Source: Pseudomonadales bacterium (GTDB taxonomy: Bacteria > Pseudomonadota > Gammaproteobacteria > Pseudomonadales > Azotimanducaceae). From it: 64,000 nucleotides of DNA. Of the stretch, positions 55,394-64,000 are shown piece after piece. The notes under the pieces were generated by a model, which made no database searches, was not told the origin of the DNA, and saw only the letters and a list, made by a program, of their open reading frames with translations. Numbering within the stretch: position 1 is the first letter of the stretch; each line of letters starts with the position of its first letter. A program made the position numbers and the translations under genes. The stretch is from the NCBI GenBank assembly GCA_028281885.1, contig JANQJA010000016.1:149785-213784 (forward strand). The letters are read 5' to 3'.

Positions 55394-55437
55394 GCTTACA
55401 ACCAGCTTACATCACTTTGATGTGGCATTCGTATAAT
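55394..55437 (+). promoter_or_regulatory. Direct repeats GCTTACA-N4-GCTTACA followed by TATAAT
   Basis: Two identical heptamers at 55394-55400 and 55405-55411 are spaced 11 bp apart, one helical turn, the usual layout of OmpR/PhoB-type binding sites. A perfect -10 TATAAT lies 20 bases further on at 55432-55437 without a good -35, the pattern of an activator-dependent promoter. It points towards the surface-protein operon. Binding by the adjacent regulator is inference. Confidence 0.45.
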
Positions 55438-55678
55438 TCAGCTGCAACGAAGGCTTGTGCCGATAGGACTTATCATCATTATTTCATTTTGATTGTGGGA
55501 ATAGCGTTTAAATAGCTAATTACATTAAGTTTTTTGCTTGTTCAAGGTTTGACCTTTGGCTAGGATACCCAATGATTCCGGAATCTTCATTGGGGCAGTG
55601 GAAATGAATATGGGGTTAGGCCAGCTAACGGATGGCCGTCAACGCCGTTGTCGCGGCTTGCGGCTGAGGAAGATTGTC

Positions 55679-56155
55679 ATGGGTTTGGTGAATGCGCTGT
55701 TCCTGATTGCGACGGGTGCTGCGATAGCGGATCCGAATATCCAGCTGGATATGTCGGTGGCGAAGGAAGTCGTAATCGAAGAGAACGGTGAGGAAGTGAT
55801 TCACTGGGTTGATGCACAGGAAATCGAACCGGGTCAGAAATTGCGCTACACGGTGCGTTACGTCAATGCCGGGGACGAGGCCGCGACGGACGTTCGGATT
55901 GAAAACCCGATACCGGATCTGACCGTCTATGTCTCGGATTCAGCATCAGGAGAGGGGTCCACCATTGTGTTCTCGGCCGATGGCGGTGACACCTACGCGC
56001 CTCCAGGAGAGGTGACCTACGAGGTGACGGTTTTCGGTGGTGGCAAGGATCGGCGCAAGGCGAGTCCAGAAAGATTTACCAACATTCGATGGCTGATTGA
56101 GGAGATCCCGCCAGGTTCAGCGGGTGAAGTCAGCTTTGTTGTTACGGTTCAGTAG
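55679..56155 (+). CDS. Exported DUF11-like beta-sandwich protein
   Basis: A 158-residue protein. The ATG at 55679, with GAGGA upstream, starts a signal peptide (MGLVNALFLIATGAAIADPN). The mature part is a single DUF11-type Ig-like domain: EIEPGQKLRYTVRYVNAGDEAATDVRIENPIP (the family pattern of a thioester/intercellular-adhesion-like repeat; key words LRYTVRYVNAG and VRIENPIPDLT). It ends in a strand IPPGSAGEVSFVVTV. It is probably the first gene of an operon of surface proteins. Confidence 0.75.
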   Translation: MGLVNALFLIATGAAIADPNIQLDMSVAKEVVIEENGEEVIHWVDAQEIEPGQKLRYTVRYVNAGDEAATDVRIENPIPDLTVYVSDSASGEGSTIVFSADGGDTYAPPGEVTYEVTVFGGGKDRRKASPERFTNIRWLIEEIPPGSAGEVSFVVTVQ

Positions 56156-56195
56156 AGCAAGGGGAGTCGTCTAGGCGATTTGGGATAGGAAGGAT

Positions 56196-57539
56196 ATGCG
56201 ATCAACAATTAAAATCATTGCGGGATTGATGCTGGTGGTGTTCGCGGGGCAGGCCTTTGCGGACTTGGCAGCGACACATATCATCCGCAACGAAGTCACG
56301 GTCGATTTCGACGACGCCGGTGGTTCGCCGCAGACAGCTGCGACTGCCCAGATCGATATCACGGTCAATCTCGTTGAACAGGCACCGTCGGTGACGTTTG
56401 ACTCAGTATCAAGTGATCCGCTTGATCCGGTAGGCGTTGGTGAGACGATCACGCTCGTTTACACCGTGATCAGCCAGGCGAATGGTGAAGACACCTACAC
56501 GGTTGGCACCGCACAGACCCCAAGCCCTGATGGCTCTGTCAGCTTCGGCACGATTACTCCTTCTTCCCCCGTTTCTCTGGGTGCAACGACATCTGCACAG
56601 GGTGCAGCGATCACGGCGGGTACCTTTGAGACGGGCGATGTCGGCGACGGCGCCGGTACATCAATCACGGTCCCGGCAGATGACACGGGCGGAGATTCCA
56701 TTCTCAATGGCCTGGTCGAAGGAGATATCGTCCAGATATCTGACGGTTACTGTACCGTTCAGGACATCATCGAGCCGGCGGCAACGTTCGAGGCAAACGC
56801 AACCGCGACCCTGGAAGTCGACCAGTGTACTGGCGTGACCGTCAATCTTGCCGATGGCGATCAGATTGGCCAGCGTGTTTCGGTTTCTGTTGAAGTGACC
56901 GGCGTGACAGTGACAACGGGAACCATTGACGTGGTTGTCACGTTTACCGCAGACAGCGGCGCCAACCCGTCCGCAAACGGCGGCACTCAGGGCGTCGTAG
57001 TGGTCGCGCCGAACGTTCAGGTGTTTAAGTTCGTTGCCAACACTGATACAGCGCTGAACCCGGCCTCTTGTACCGGGACGACGGGCCTTTCTGACGCGAA
57101 TGCCTGTGTCAGCGTCGGCGGCGTCACGTATTACAAGTCTGGTGTGACCACCGATCCAGGTGATGTCCTGCAGTACGCGATTGTCATTGTCAACACGGGC
57201 GCAACGGCGACGGCTGTTCAGGTGACTGATGCCATTGTTGCCTTCACAACGTTTAACACTGGCATTGGCATCTACCCTTCAGCGGCAGCGGATCCTGGTG
57301 TTGATACGGATTGCCTCACGGATGCTGCGACCTGCACGTTCACGGATGGCGATGCGGTAACAGCGACTTCCGGTACTGGCGATGACGGCGCAGAACTCAA
57401 CAGCGGTAACGTCGAAGCGAGTGCCGGCAATGTCGCGGGTGCTTCGACGGCAGCGATTACATCTGACGCGTTCAGCGGCGGTGAACTATTGAACGGCGAA
57501 TATAGCGTAGTGACCTTCACCGTCACTGTAGACAGTTAA
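56196..57539 (+). CDS. Exported beta-rich surface protein, tandem paralogue 1
   Basis: A 447-residue protein of no named family that I recognise. Signal peptide MRSTIKIIAGLMLVVFAGQA. The rest is rich in Thr, Val, Gly and Asp, low in Lys, Arg and aromatics, typical of secreted Ig-like repeats. Landmarks are LVYTVISQANGEDTYTVG near residue 95, and a C-terminal DUF11-like domain (VQVFKFVANTDTA, DPGDVLQYAIVIVNTGATAT). Several Cys pairs (e.g. DGYCTV/VDQCTG, DTDCLTDAATC) suggest disulfides, fitting an extracytoplasmic place. The next gene is a paralogue with the same layout. GGAAGGAT precedes the ATG. Confidence 0.72.
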   Translation: MRSTIKIIAGLMLVVFAGQAFADLAATHIIRNEVTVDFDDAGGSPQTAATAQIDITVNLVEQAPSVTFDSVSSDPLDPVGVGETITLVYTVISQANGEDTYTVGTAQTPSPDGSVSFGTITPSSPVSLGATTSAQGAAITAGTFETGDVGDGAGTSITVPADDTGGDSILNGLVEGDIVQISDGYCTVQDIIEPAATFEANATATLEVDQCTGVTVNLADGDQIGQRVSVSVEVTGVTVTTGTIDVVVTFTADSGANPSANGGTQGVVVVAPNVQVFKFVANTDTALNPASCTGTTGLSDANACVSVGGVTYYKSGVTTDPGDVLQYAIVIVNTGATATAVQVTDAIVAFTTFNTGIGIYPSAAADPGVDTDCLTDAATCTFTDGDAVTATSGTGDDGAELNSGNVEASAGNVAGASTAAITSDAFSGGELLNGEYSVVTFTVTVDS

Positions 57540-57555
57540 TAACGGAGGCTGAATT

Positions 57556-58713
57556 ATGTTCTCTCACAAGAAGTTCCTGGCGCTTGCGGCATTGCTCGTC
57601 GCTGGCCTTGCATCGCAGAGTGCGATGGCAACCACGCCCGCGAACGCGACACTGACCAATACCGCGACGTTGACATACGATGGTGGTTCGGTCGCCGACT
57701 CTGTCAGTGTGACCGTTGAACTGTTGCCTGCGGCGGTGAGCATTACGGACGAGCCCGCTGGCGGCACCGATAGTGCGACCGAAAACTCAACCTATACCTA
57801 CACCTACGAAATTGTGGCTCAGGCCAACGGTGAAGATACCTACGCCATTACGTTCGATGCGCTGGTGTTGAACAATCTGACCGGTAACAGCGCCGCGCCT
57901 AATCCGGTGTCAAATATCACCTTATCGGCCACGGCGGCAGATACCGCGGCGACGAGCCAGACGACCATCTCTGTCCCTTGTGACGATTCTCAGGATTCTG
58001 ATATCAACGGTTTTGTCGGCGGTGCGCCCGGCGAGGACGTTGATGTTGGCGGTACGATAACGACAGTCTCCAGTGTGGACGATAATCCGACGGGCGGCTG
58101 CTCAATGACATTTGCGGACCCTGTGACGGTTTCCGTCGGTACGTTGATCGCTGAAATAGCTACCTTTGATGTCACCATTAACGATGTTGGTGAAGACGAT
58201 GGCGGCGGCTCTCCCACGCTGACTTACACTGTCAATATCACGTCGACGACGGATGGCGCCGCGACAGTCGCCGATACGGTCGTCATTTCGATTATTGCAG
58301 TGACATTCACCAAGTTCAGCGCGAACCTGACAGATGCGGTGACCGGTGGTGGCTCGACCGAGACCTATGATATCGATGGCGCGGGCTCTGATTTCTCAAG
58401 CACGACCTTCTATGAGAACGGCGTATCCGGTCAACCAGGCGATATCATTGCGCATGTCATTGTGATCACGATTCCGGCAAGTGGCACAGCGCTGACAAAC
58501 GCGTCAATCACTGATGTCTTACCTGAGTTCGTCACCTATCAGGATGTCGCAAATGACTCTGTGGGTACATTCGTCGATCAGTCGGTCATCTCCGATGCCG
58601 GCGCTGGCGGTGATAGAAATGCGAACTTCCCGCTCACTGCGGGCCACAGCTTGGGAACACTGAATGCGAACACGACAACCCGTGTGGGCTATTCAGTGCA
58701 GATCGATCCATAA
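57556..58713 (+). CDS. Exported beta-rich surface protein, tandem paralogue 2
   Basis: A 385-residue protein with signal peptide MFSHKKFLALAALLVAGLAS and the same architecture as its upstream neighbour: YEIVAQANGEDTYAITF aligns with the ISQANGEDTYTVG of paralogue 1, followed by a Thr/Val/Asp-rich body and a C-terminal DUF11-like domain (VTFTKFSANLTDAV, NGVSGQPGDIIAHVIVI, ITDVLPEFVTYQDV). GGAGG lies eight bases before the ATG, 16 bases after the previous stop. It is probably assembled at or displayed on the cell surface; function unknown. Confidence 0.72.
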   Translation: MFSHKKFLALAALLVAGLASQSAMATTPANATLTNTATLTYDGGSVADSVSVTVELLPAAVSITDEPAGGTDSATENSTYTYTYEIVAQANGEDTYAITFDALVLNNLTGNSAAPNPVSNITLSATAADTAATSQTTISVPCDDSQDSDINGFVGGAPGEDVDVGGTITTVSSVDDNPTGGCSMTFADPVTVSVGTLIAEIATFDVTINDVGEDDGGGSPTLTYTVNITSTTDGAATVADTVVISIIAVTFTKFSANLTDAVTGGGSTETYDIDGAGSDFSSTTFYENGVSGQPGDIIAHVIVITIPASGTALTNASITDVLPEFVTYQDVANDSVGTFVDQSVISDAGAGGDRNANFPLTAGHSLGTLNANTTTRVGYSVQIDP

Positions 58714-58801
58714 AAGCTGAAATGGAGAAATGCGCGGCGTCATCGAGCCTGAGGTAATCGACGCAAGCAGAGATGCACGCCTGGCGTTTCGCACAGGCAC
58801 T

Positions 58802-61800
58802 ATGACGCTCCAACGCATATCCAGAAAGATCAGCACAATCGCCGCTGTCGCGGCGATTGTCACTTTCTGGGCCAATACTTCTGCGCTGGCGGCGCCTCCC
58901 GATGGCGCACTACTGATCAACCGGGCAACGTTATTCGCTGACAATGCTGGTCCGTTCAGAACGTCTGCCACCGTCGAAGCGATAGTCGAAGAGGTCGATC
59001 CGGGCGGCATCTCCGATGTCCAGCTGGGCTGTAATATTGAGCCTGGATGTGAGTCGGCATTCATCACCGAAAATCGCACTGGTCAGGCACTTGGGCCAAT
59101 CACACTGGTCGGTGCTGACCCGGACGTTGATTACACAGTGACGGTTGATGATGGTCGGTTCGTGGTTGCTGATGGGGTGCTGAAGCTCGTTGATGATGTC
59201 TCGATTGATTTCGAGTCTGAAGACGAGATTCTGCTCCTGATTACAGCGACCGGAGACGATGGTGATTCTCTTGGCAGTTTGTTCCAGATTCCTGTCATCA
59301 ACGTCAACGAAGCGCCGTTTGATCTCGGGATTGACAACAATTTCATTCCTGCCAGCGAGTCGGGCGGTGAGATTGGCTCACTTTTCGTCAGCGACGTCGA
59401 TACTGGCGACACGATCGAATACGAAGTATTTGGTGACGATCGCTTCGAGATTGTTGCCGGCGTCTTGAAACTGGTTGACGACGTTGCACTTGGTGAGGAT
59501 GAGTCTGTACCTCTCACGCTACTGGCGACAGACTCCGGCGGACTCGATACGCGAGCTGTCGTTGTTGTTTCGACCGACCCCAATGATCGGAACATCGAGC
59601 CAACACCTGCTTCGATTGAGCTGCTGGCGCCGGATTCGCGCGGCGGCAATATTGAGTTCGCATCCGCCTCCTGCTCGCCGCCGAATGGTGTTGTCCCGGA
59701 TTCCAGAGGGCTCGTTGGCCCGCCGGTGCTGGATGCACCGATTCAGGTGGATGAAGTGGACGCCTACGCGATTGGCGATGCGATCCTGGTTGGCGTCAGG
59801 GACGCCGATCAGAATTTCAGGACCGGCGTCAGGGATAAGTTGTCGGTTCGACTTGATGTATCGATCACCGGCGACAGTGAGTTGGTGGGGTTGACGGAGA
59901 GTGAGGCGAACTCCGGCTACTTCGTCGGCTATGTATTTACCACATCGCGACAGAGCAGCGTTGATGACTGTGTGCTTACCGTCGCCTCCAACGCGCAACT
60001 GACGGCAACCTACACGGATCCGACTGATGAGACTGACATCGTCAGCAATGTTGCAGAGATCTCTCCGGTCGGGCTGGTGTTTAACGACGAGACGGGCGAC
60101 CCGGTTGACGGTGTCATCCTGACGCTGGTGGAAGTATCGTCGGCGTCACCGGCTGATGTTCGAGGTGATGGTCCGGATTTCGCACTCTATCCATCGGCAG
60201 TCGTCTCCGGTGAGACCGTTCAGGATCGGGTCGGTGCTGTCTACGATCACGCCTCGGGCGAGTATCGTTTCCCCGCCGTGCCGGACGGGGAGTACCGGCT
60301 TGAGATCTTCAACCTTGATGAGTATGTGATCTCGGAGCGCACAGATGGAGAGTTGCAGACGTTAACGCGAAACGCGGCGCCGCGAGCGCTTGAAATTGCT
60401 GGCGGTTCGTTTGCGCTCTCAGTCGCCTCTCGTGGCGAGGTGTTCACCATTAGTCAGGGGTCGTTGCCACGCATTGATATTCCAGTGCGTCCAGTGGTGC
60501 CTGACGAGGTGCCGCCGCTGACACCATCGCAGATCAGTTTCTATCAGTACAGTCCGCACTCGTCCGTCGGCGAGACATACAACGTCCAACAGACGCTGTG
60601 TGTTGCCGGTCAGTCCAGAAGCATCTCTGAGCTTCGTGACGTGACAGTGCCGGTGCCGGGCCTCGTCAACCTGGTGGAAACCGATGTTATCAAAGCAGGC
60701 CAGCCCATCTTCATCGTCGTCAACGACGAAAACCGGAATCTGGACCCGGGTGTTCGTGAGCGCGTGAGGGTCACGGTGACAGTCCCCGCCACCGGAGATC
60801 GAGAATTCCTTGAACTGACCGAGACTGAAGGCAATAGCGGTGAATTTGTCGGCTATATCCAGTCGGCGGAAGGCGATAGCGAGGTTGCTTCCTGTGAACT
60901 GGGCGTCGCCAAGAATGAATCCATCTTTACGCGTTATTCAGACACTTTTGATGATTCGGACGTCGCTGAAACCCGCGTGCTTGTTGACCCCTTTGGCGTG
61001 TTGTTCAGCACGAGGGACGGACAGCCAATCAATGGTGTGACGATTACGTTGATGAACGTTGGCACCGGGCAGCCAGCTGAAGTATTTGGCGATGGTCCGG
61101 CGTTCGCGCCCTATCCGAACACGGTCGTTACCGGTACCGGTACTGTGGATGAAGCAGGTATGGAGTATACCTTCCCTGAAGGTGGTTATCGTTTCCCGTT
61201 TGTGGAACCCGGTGATTACCAACTTGTCGTAACCGACCTTCCGTCTGAGTACTCATTTCCCACAATCCTGGACGACGACACTATTCAGTTGCTTCCGGAC
61301 GCACCCTATGCACTCCGCCAGGGCTCAAGAGGTGATGTGTTCGAAGTGCCAGTTGGTCCGGCGCTCAATATTGACCTGCCGGCTGATCGGCCGGCAGCTA
61401 ACCTGTTGCTCGACAAGGCGCCAAGTAAAGAAGTTGTTGCGATAGGTGACTTCCTCCAGTACAGGATTTCTGTTTCAGCCGACGTGGCGGGACCCGTTGG
61501 TGACATCTCGCTGGTTGATACATTGCCGGTGGGCTTTCGATACAGAGCGGGTTCGTTACGTGTCAATGGCGACAGGAGGGAACCGGAGCTCGATAGCCGC
61601 GGTCGCACAATGACCATTCCGCTCTCGACCAGTTTTACCGAGGATGTGACTGTTCAGTACGTTACTGAAGTGACCGCCGGCGCGCAGCGCGGTGAGGCGA
61701 TCAACACGGCGACAATCATTGGCGACCTCATTGCTTCGAGCAACACGGCAACCGCACGTGTTTTGGTGACCAATGATCTGTTCCGTGACAGAGCAATCCT

Positions 61801-64000
61801 GATGGGGCGCGTCACGCTGGAACAGTGTGAAACGGCTGACTCCGAAGTCTCTGGGATGCCCGGCGTGCGTATCTATTTGGAAGATGGATCGTTCGTCACC
61901 ACTGACGAGAACGGCTTCTGGCGTATTGAAGATGTGAAGCCGGGCTCCCACGTTGTCCAACTGGATTCGGCTTCGCTCGAAGAACGCTATGAACCGAGCC
62001 CGTGTAATGAGAATACGCGGTTTGCCGGTTCTCGATACTCCCAGTTTGTTGACGTGCGTGGTGGCACGCTTTGGCGGGCCGACTTTGCCGTTCAGCAGCG
62101 ACCGGATCCGGTTGCCGAAGTTGAGTTGAAACAGACAATCTCCGAAGAAGACGGGCATCTTTGGGTATTGATGACTGCGCTGGTTGCTGAAGGGAACGTG
62201 ATTCCCGAAAACGCCAGGCTTGTCTACAACGCGCCCGAGGGCTGGCAATTGGTGGAGGGTTCGGCAGAACTCAATGGTCAGAAGGCGACAAGGCAGAAGA
62301 CGATTGTTGGATCCGTCTGGGAATTGGGTGACCTGAGCGAACCTCGCGAACTACGATTCGCGCTTGTCCCAAGAGAAGTACCGAAACCGGATAATCGCTT
62401 TGACGTAATGGCGCCGCGTTTTAAGACGCGCAGCGCTGTTCTGGGTGAGTCGGACAAAAGGGAATTAGACGCGCTGATTGAGGATTGGCGCACTTCGAGC
62501 TGGAAGGAAATTACGGTCGTTGGGCATTCAGATAATGTGCCGATTGCGCCGCGGAATCGAGGTGAGTTCAAGGACAATGCCCAGCTTTCCCATGCTCGAG
62601 CGACATCCGTCGCCGAGTATATCAGCGAGCGTCTCTCAGTGCCGGTTGTCAGCGTCGTAGGTGCCGCTGATCGCTATCCCATTGCCTCGAACGAAACAGC
62701 GGCTGGCCGGCGGCAAAACCGACGCGTTGAAATCCTGCTGGTTGCTGACGACTCGCAGATGGTTTCGACTGAACGCCTGCTGTCCGGTGCGAGCACCGCA
62801 CGGCTGGCGTTTGAATCTGCCGGTACCCCAAAAGGGCGCACTGAACTGAACAAGCTCCCGCTTGAACAGCTGCAGGGGGGCTTTCAACAAATCGTTGCAA
62901 CCGTTAATGCGCAAGCTGTGGGTAGCTGGGACCTGCCAACCAGCGAACAGGTCGTAGCTGTTCGCGATCCCAATATCCAGGGTCTTATCAATGTGATTGA
63001 CGGGGAGACCTACAGTCGACGAACGATGGCTGTCCGGCTCGATCTGGATAGCCGCCTGACACCCAGGTTAACCCTTGACGGCGAAGAAATCCCGAGGGAC
63101 AGGATTGGTTTTTCACGCGAAGATTCAACGACAGGCAAGACGCTGTATACCTTCATCGGTGTCAACCTGGGTGATCCGGGTGAGCACGTGATGACGCTCG
63201 AAGGGCTCGATTCATTTGGTAACGCGCGCTTCAGTCAGTCCGCGAACTATCTGATGACGGGCGAATTGTACTCGGTCAGAGTTGTTGAAACTGACGGGAA
63301 TATTGCCGACGGTATATCGCCGGTACGAATCAAAGTAGAAATGCGTGACCGTGCCGGGCGCGTACTTCAGAGCGGCCAGACGTTATTGCTTGAGAGTGAT
63401 GATTTGTCGGCGTACACCCGTGAATTGACGCTGACAGAACTCTCCGACATCAACGATCCACGGTACGTCCGGGTATCCAACCATGGAGAAGTATTCATGA
63501 ATCCTGTGAGCGTGAGTGGTATTCACAGGGGAAAGCTGAAGTTTCTTGATCAGGAAGTCGAGTTTGAAGTCTTCGTCGAACCCGAAAAGCGCGAGTGGAT
63601 CATGGTTGGTATCGCCGAGGGTACGCTTGCTCACAATACCTTGTCGGGTAACATGGAAGCGCTGGAAAACGCTGGCTTTGATGATGAATTCAGTACAGAT
63701 GGAAGGCTTGCGTTCTATGCTAAAGGGCAGGTCAAAGGCGAGTACGTTCTGACGATCGCCTATGATTCCGACAAGGAGAAACGGGACGCGCTTGGTCAGC
63801 AAATTGACCCGGGTCAATACTACACGCTGTACGGTGACAAGACGCAGACTCAGTATGATGCCGAAAGTAACGAGAAGCTTTATCTGAAGCTGGAACGCGG
63901 GCAGTTCTATGGACTCTTCGGGGATTTTTCGACCGGTCTGTCCCAGACAGAACTTTCCGCCTACTCTCGACGCTTGACAGGGCTCAAGACCGAGTTTGAT
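58802..64000 (+). CDS. Giant exported cadherin-like/DUF11/OmpA-domain protein, 3' end outside window
   Basis: At least 1733 residues with no stop before the window end. Signal peptide near residues 1-31 (ISTIAAVAAIVTFWANTSAL). Two cadherin-like repeats (about 59110-59275 and 59395-59545, both with GVLKLVDDV) lead into two copies of a ~250-residue block (about 59740-60495 and 60660-61395; each has a NSG.FVGY strand and a GDGP.FA.YP strand). Then a DUF11 domain (KEVVAIGDFLQYRISV), a carboxypeptidase-regulatory/SdrB-like domain (GVRIYLEDGSFVTTDENGFW), an OmpA-type peptidoglycan-binding domain (about 62395-62745: VVGHSDNVPIAPRN, AAGRRQNRRVEI), and a further beta-rich part ending in a likely outer-membrane barrel (LYGDKTQTQYD, GLFGDFSTGL). 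An in-frame ATG at 58730 with GGAG very close is an alternative start. Confidence 0.82.
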   Translation, partial: MTLQRISRKISTIAAVAAIVTFWANTSALAAPPDGALLINRATLFADNAGPFRTSATVEAIVEEVDPGGISDVQLGCNIEPGCESAFITENRTGQALGPITLVGADPDVDYTVTVDDGRFVVADGVLKLVDDVSIDFESEDEILLLITATGDDGDSLGSLFQIPVINVNEAPFDLGIDNNFIPASESGGEIGSLFVSDVDTGDTIEYEVFGDDRFEIVAGVLKLVDDVALGEDESVPLTLLATDSGGLDTRAVVVVSTDPNDRNIEPTPASIELLAPDSRGGNIEFASASCSPPNGVVPDSRGLVGPPVLDAPIQVDEVDAYAIGDAILVGVRDADQNFRTGVRDKLSVRLDVSITGDSELVGLTESEANSGYFVGYVFTTSRQSSVDDCVLTVASNAQLTATYTDPTDETDIVSNVAEISPVGLVFNDETGDPVDGVILTLVEVSSASPADVRGDGPDFALYPSAVVSGETVQDRVGAVYDHASGEYRFPAVPDGEYRLEIFNLDEYVISERTDGELQTLTRNAAPRALEIAGGSFALSVASRGEVFTISQGSLPRIDIPVRPVVPDEVPPLTPSQISFYQYSPHSSVGETYNVQQTLCVAGQSRSISELRDVTVPVPGLVNLVETDVIKAGQPIFIVVNDENRNLDPGVRERVRVTVTVPATGDREFLELTETEGNSGEFVGYIQSAEGDSEVASCELGVAKNESIFTRYSDTFDDSDVAETRVLVDPFGVLFSTRDGQPINGVTITLMNVGTGQPAEVFGDGPAFAPYPNTVVTGTGTVDEAGMEYTFPEGGYRFPFVEPGDYQLVVTDLPSEYSFPTILDDDTIQLLPDAPYALRQGSRGDVFEVPVGPALNIDLPADRPAANLLLDKAPSKEVVAIGDFLQYRISVSADVAGPVGDISLVDTLPVGFRYRAGSLRVNGDRREPELDSRGRTMTIPLSTSFTEDVTVQYVTEVTAGAQRGEAINTATIIGDLIASSNTATARVLVTNDLFRDRAILMGRVTLEQCETADSEVSGMPGVRIYLEDGSFVTTDENGFWRIEDVKPGSHVVQLDSASLEERYEPSPCNENTRFAGSRYSQFVDVRGGTLWRADFAVQQRPDPVAEVELKQTISEEDGHLWVLMTALVAEGNVIPENARLVYNAPEGWQLVEGSAELNGQKATRQKTIVGSVWELGDLSEPRELRFALVPREVPKPDNRFDVMAPRFKTRSAVLGESDKRELDALIEDWRTSSWKEITVVGHSDNVPIAPRNRGEFKDNAQLSHARATSVAEYISERLSVPVVSVVGAADRYPIASNETAAGRRQNRRVEILLVADDSQMVSTERLLSGASTARLAFESAGTPKGRTELNKLPLEQLQGGFQQIVATVNAQAVGSWDLPTSEQVVAVRDPNIQGLINVIDGETYSRRTMAVRLDLDSRLTPRLTLDGEEIPRDRIGFSREDSTTGKTLYTFIGVNLGDPGEHVMTLEGLDSFGNARFSQSANYLMTGELYSVRVVETDGNIADGISPVRIKVEMRDRAGRVLQSGQTLLLESDDLSAYTRELTLTELSDINDPRYVRVSNHGEVFMNPVSVSGIHRGKLKFLDQEVEFEVFVEPEKREWIMVGIAEGTLAHNTLSGNMEALENAGFDDEFSTDGRLAFYAKGQVKGEYVLTIAYDSDKEKRDALGQQIDPGQYYTLYGDKTQTQYDAESNEKLYLKLERGQFYGLFGDFSTGLSQTELSAYSRRLTGLKTEFD

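Larger units (their letters stand above)
55215..55678. other. 464-bp regulatory region between the response regulator and the surface-protein operon
   Basis: A visibly AT-richer stretch with no convincing gene. It holds an inverted repeat at 55281-55299, two GCTTACA direct repeats at 55394-55411 and a TATAAT at 55432-55437. A frame open from 55556 joins the first surface gene but lacks a signal peptide until 55679. A small inverted repeat AGGT-TTG-ACCT occurs near 55545-55555. Divergent promoters are expected here. Confidence 0.6.

Noticed and set aside
61556..62248. A 230-codon minus-strand frame
   Set aside because: Shadow of the giant surface-protein gene, whose OmpA and DUF11 domains are read on the plus strand through this stretch.

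Overview
The window is chromosomal DNA of a gammaproteobacterium, probably marine or salt-adapted. This rests on gene content: a complete Na+-pumping NADH:quinone reductase (nqrABCDEF), ribosome modulation factor beside pyrD, LexA with two SOS boxes, a ZntR-type regulator, TtcA, CsiV, TatD and Slt70. Several neighbour pairs (pyrD-rmf, topA-lexA, mfd-gap-nqr) recall the Pseudomonas order from memory, and tesA-ybbA-ybbP recalls the E. coli order. No phage, insertion-sequence transposase, tRNA, rRNA or CRISPR array was seen. Genes are packed closely, with ATGA overlaps and three tail-to-tail overlaps.

Layout. 1-9.8 kb: 3' part of pyrD, rmf, an ammonium transporter, ddl, a ZntR-like regulator under a 30-bp palindrome, then a minus-strand run of uspA, slt, tatD, a thioredoxin-fold protein and an S9 peptidase. 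9.9-24.5 kb: a small membrane protein, topA, lexA, an MscS-type channel overlapping hpt, sapC-like, methylthioinosine phosphorylase, csiV, mfd, a membrane-anchored retropepsin-like protein, and a long-form GAPDH with a terminator. 24.8-30.7 kb: nqrA-F, followed by a block of GC-rich repeats with hairpins. 31-33.6 kb: a MORN protein, an NAD-kinase-like protein and yaaA on the minus strand.

33.8-41.2 kb is a dense signalling locus: a CHASE2-TPR-Ser/Thr kinase, a PP2C phosphatase, a double-FHA protein, a secreted FecR-domain protein, a 246-bp palindromic element, and a CHASE2-adenylate cyclase whose sensor is a paralogue of the kinase sensor. One external cue could thus feed both protein phosphorylation and a cyclic nucleotide.

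41.2-48.1 kb: BolA, a YgjP-like metallopeptidase, tesA, the YbbA/YbbP transporter, a polysaccharide deacetylase and ttcA. 48.1-64 kb looks like one regulated surface system: an OmpR-type response regulator and a 2128-residue multidomain hybrid histidine kinase (degenerate kinase-ATPase-helical-GAF-PAS-HisKA-HATPase-REC-Hpt) on the minus strand. Opposite them runs an operon for four exported proteins: a short DUF11-like protein, two tandem paralogous beta-rich proteins, and a giant cadherin-like/DUF11/OmpA protein that runs off the window. The region between holds 11-bp-spaced direct repeats that suit an OmpR-type regulator.
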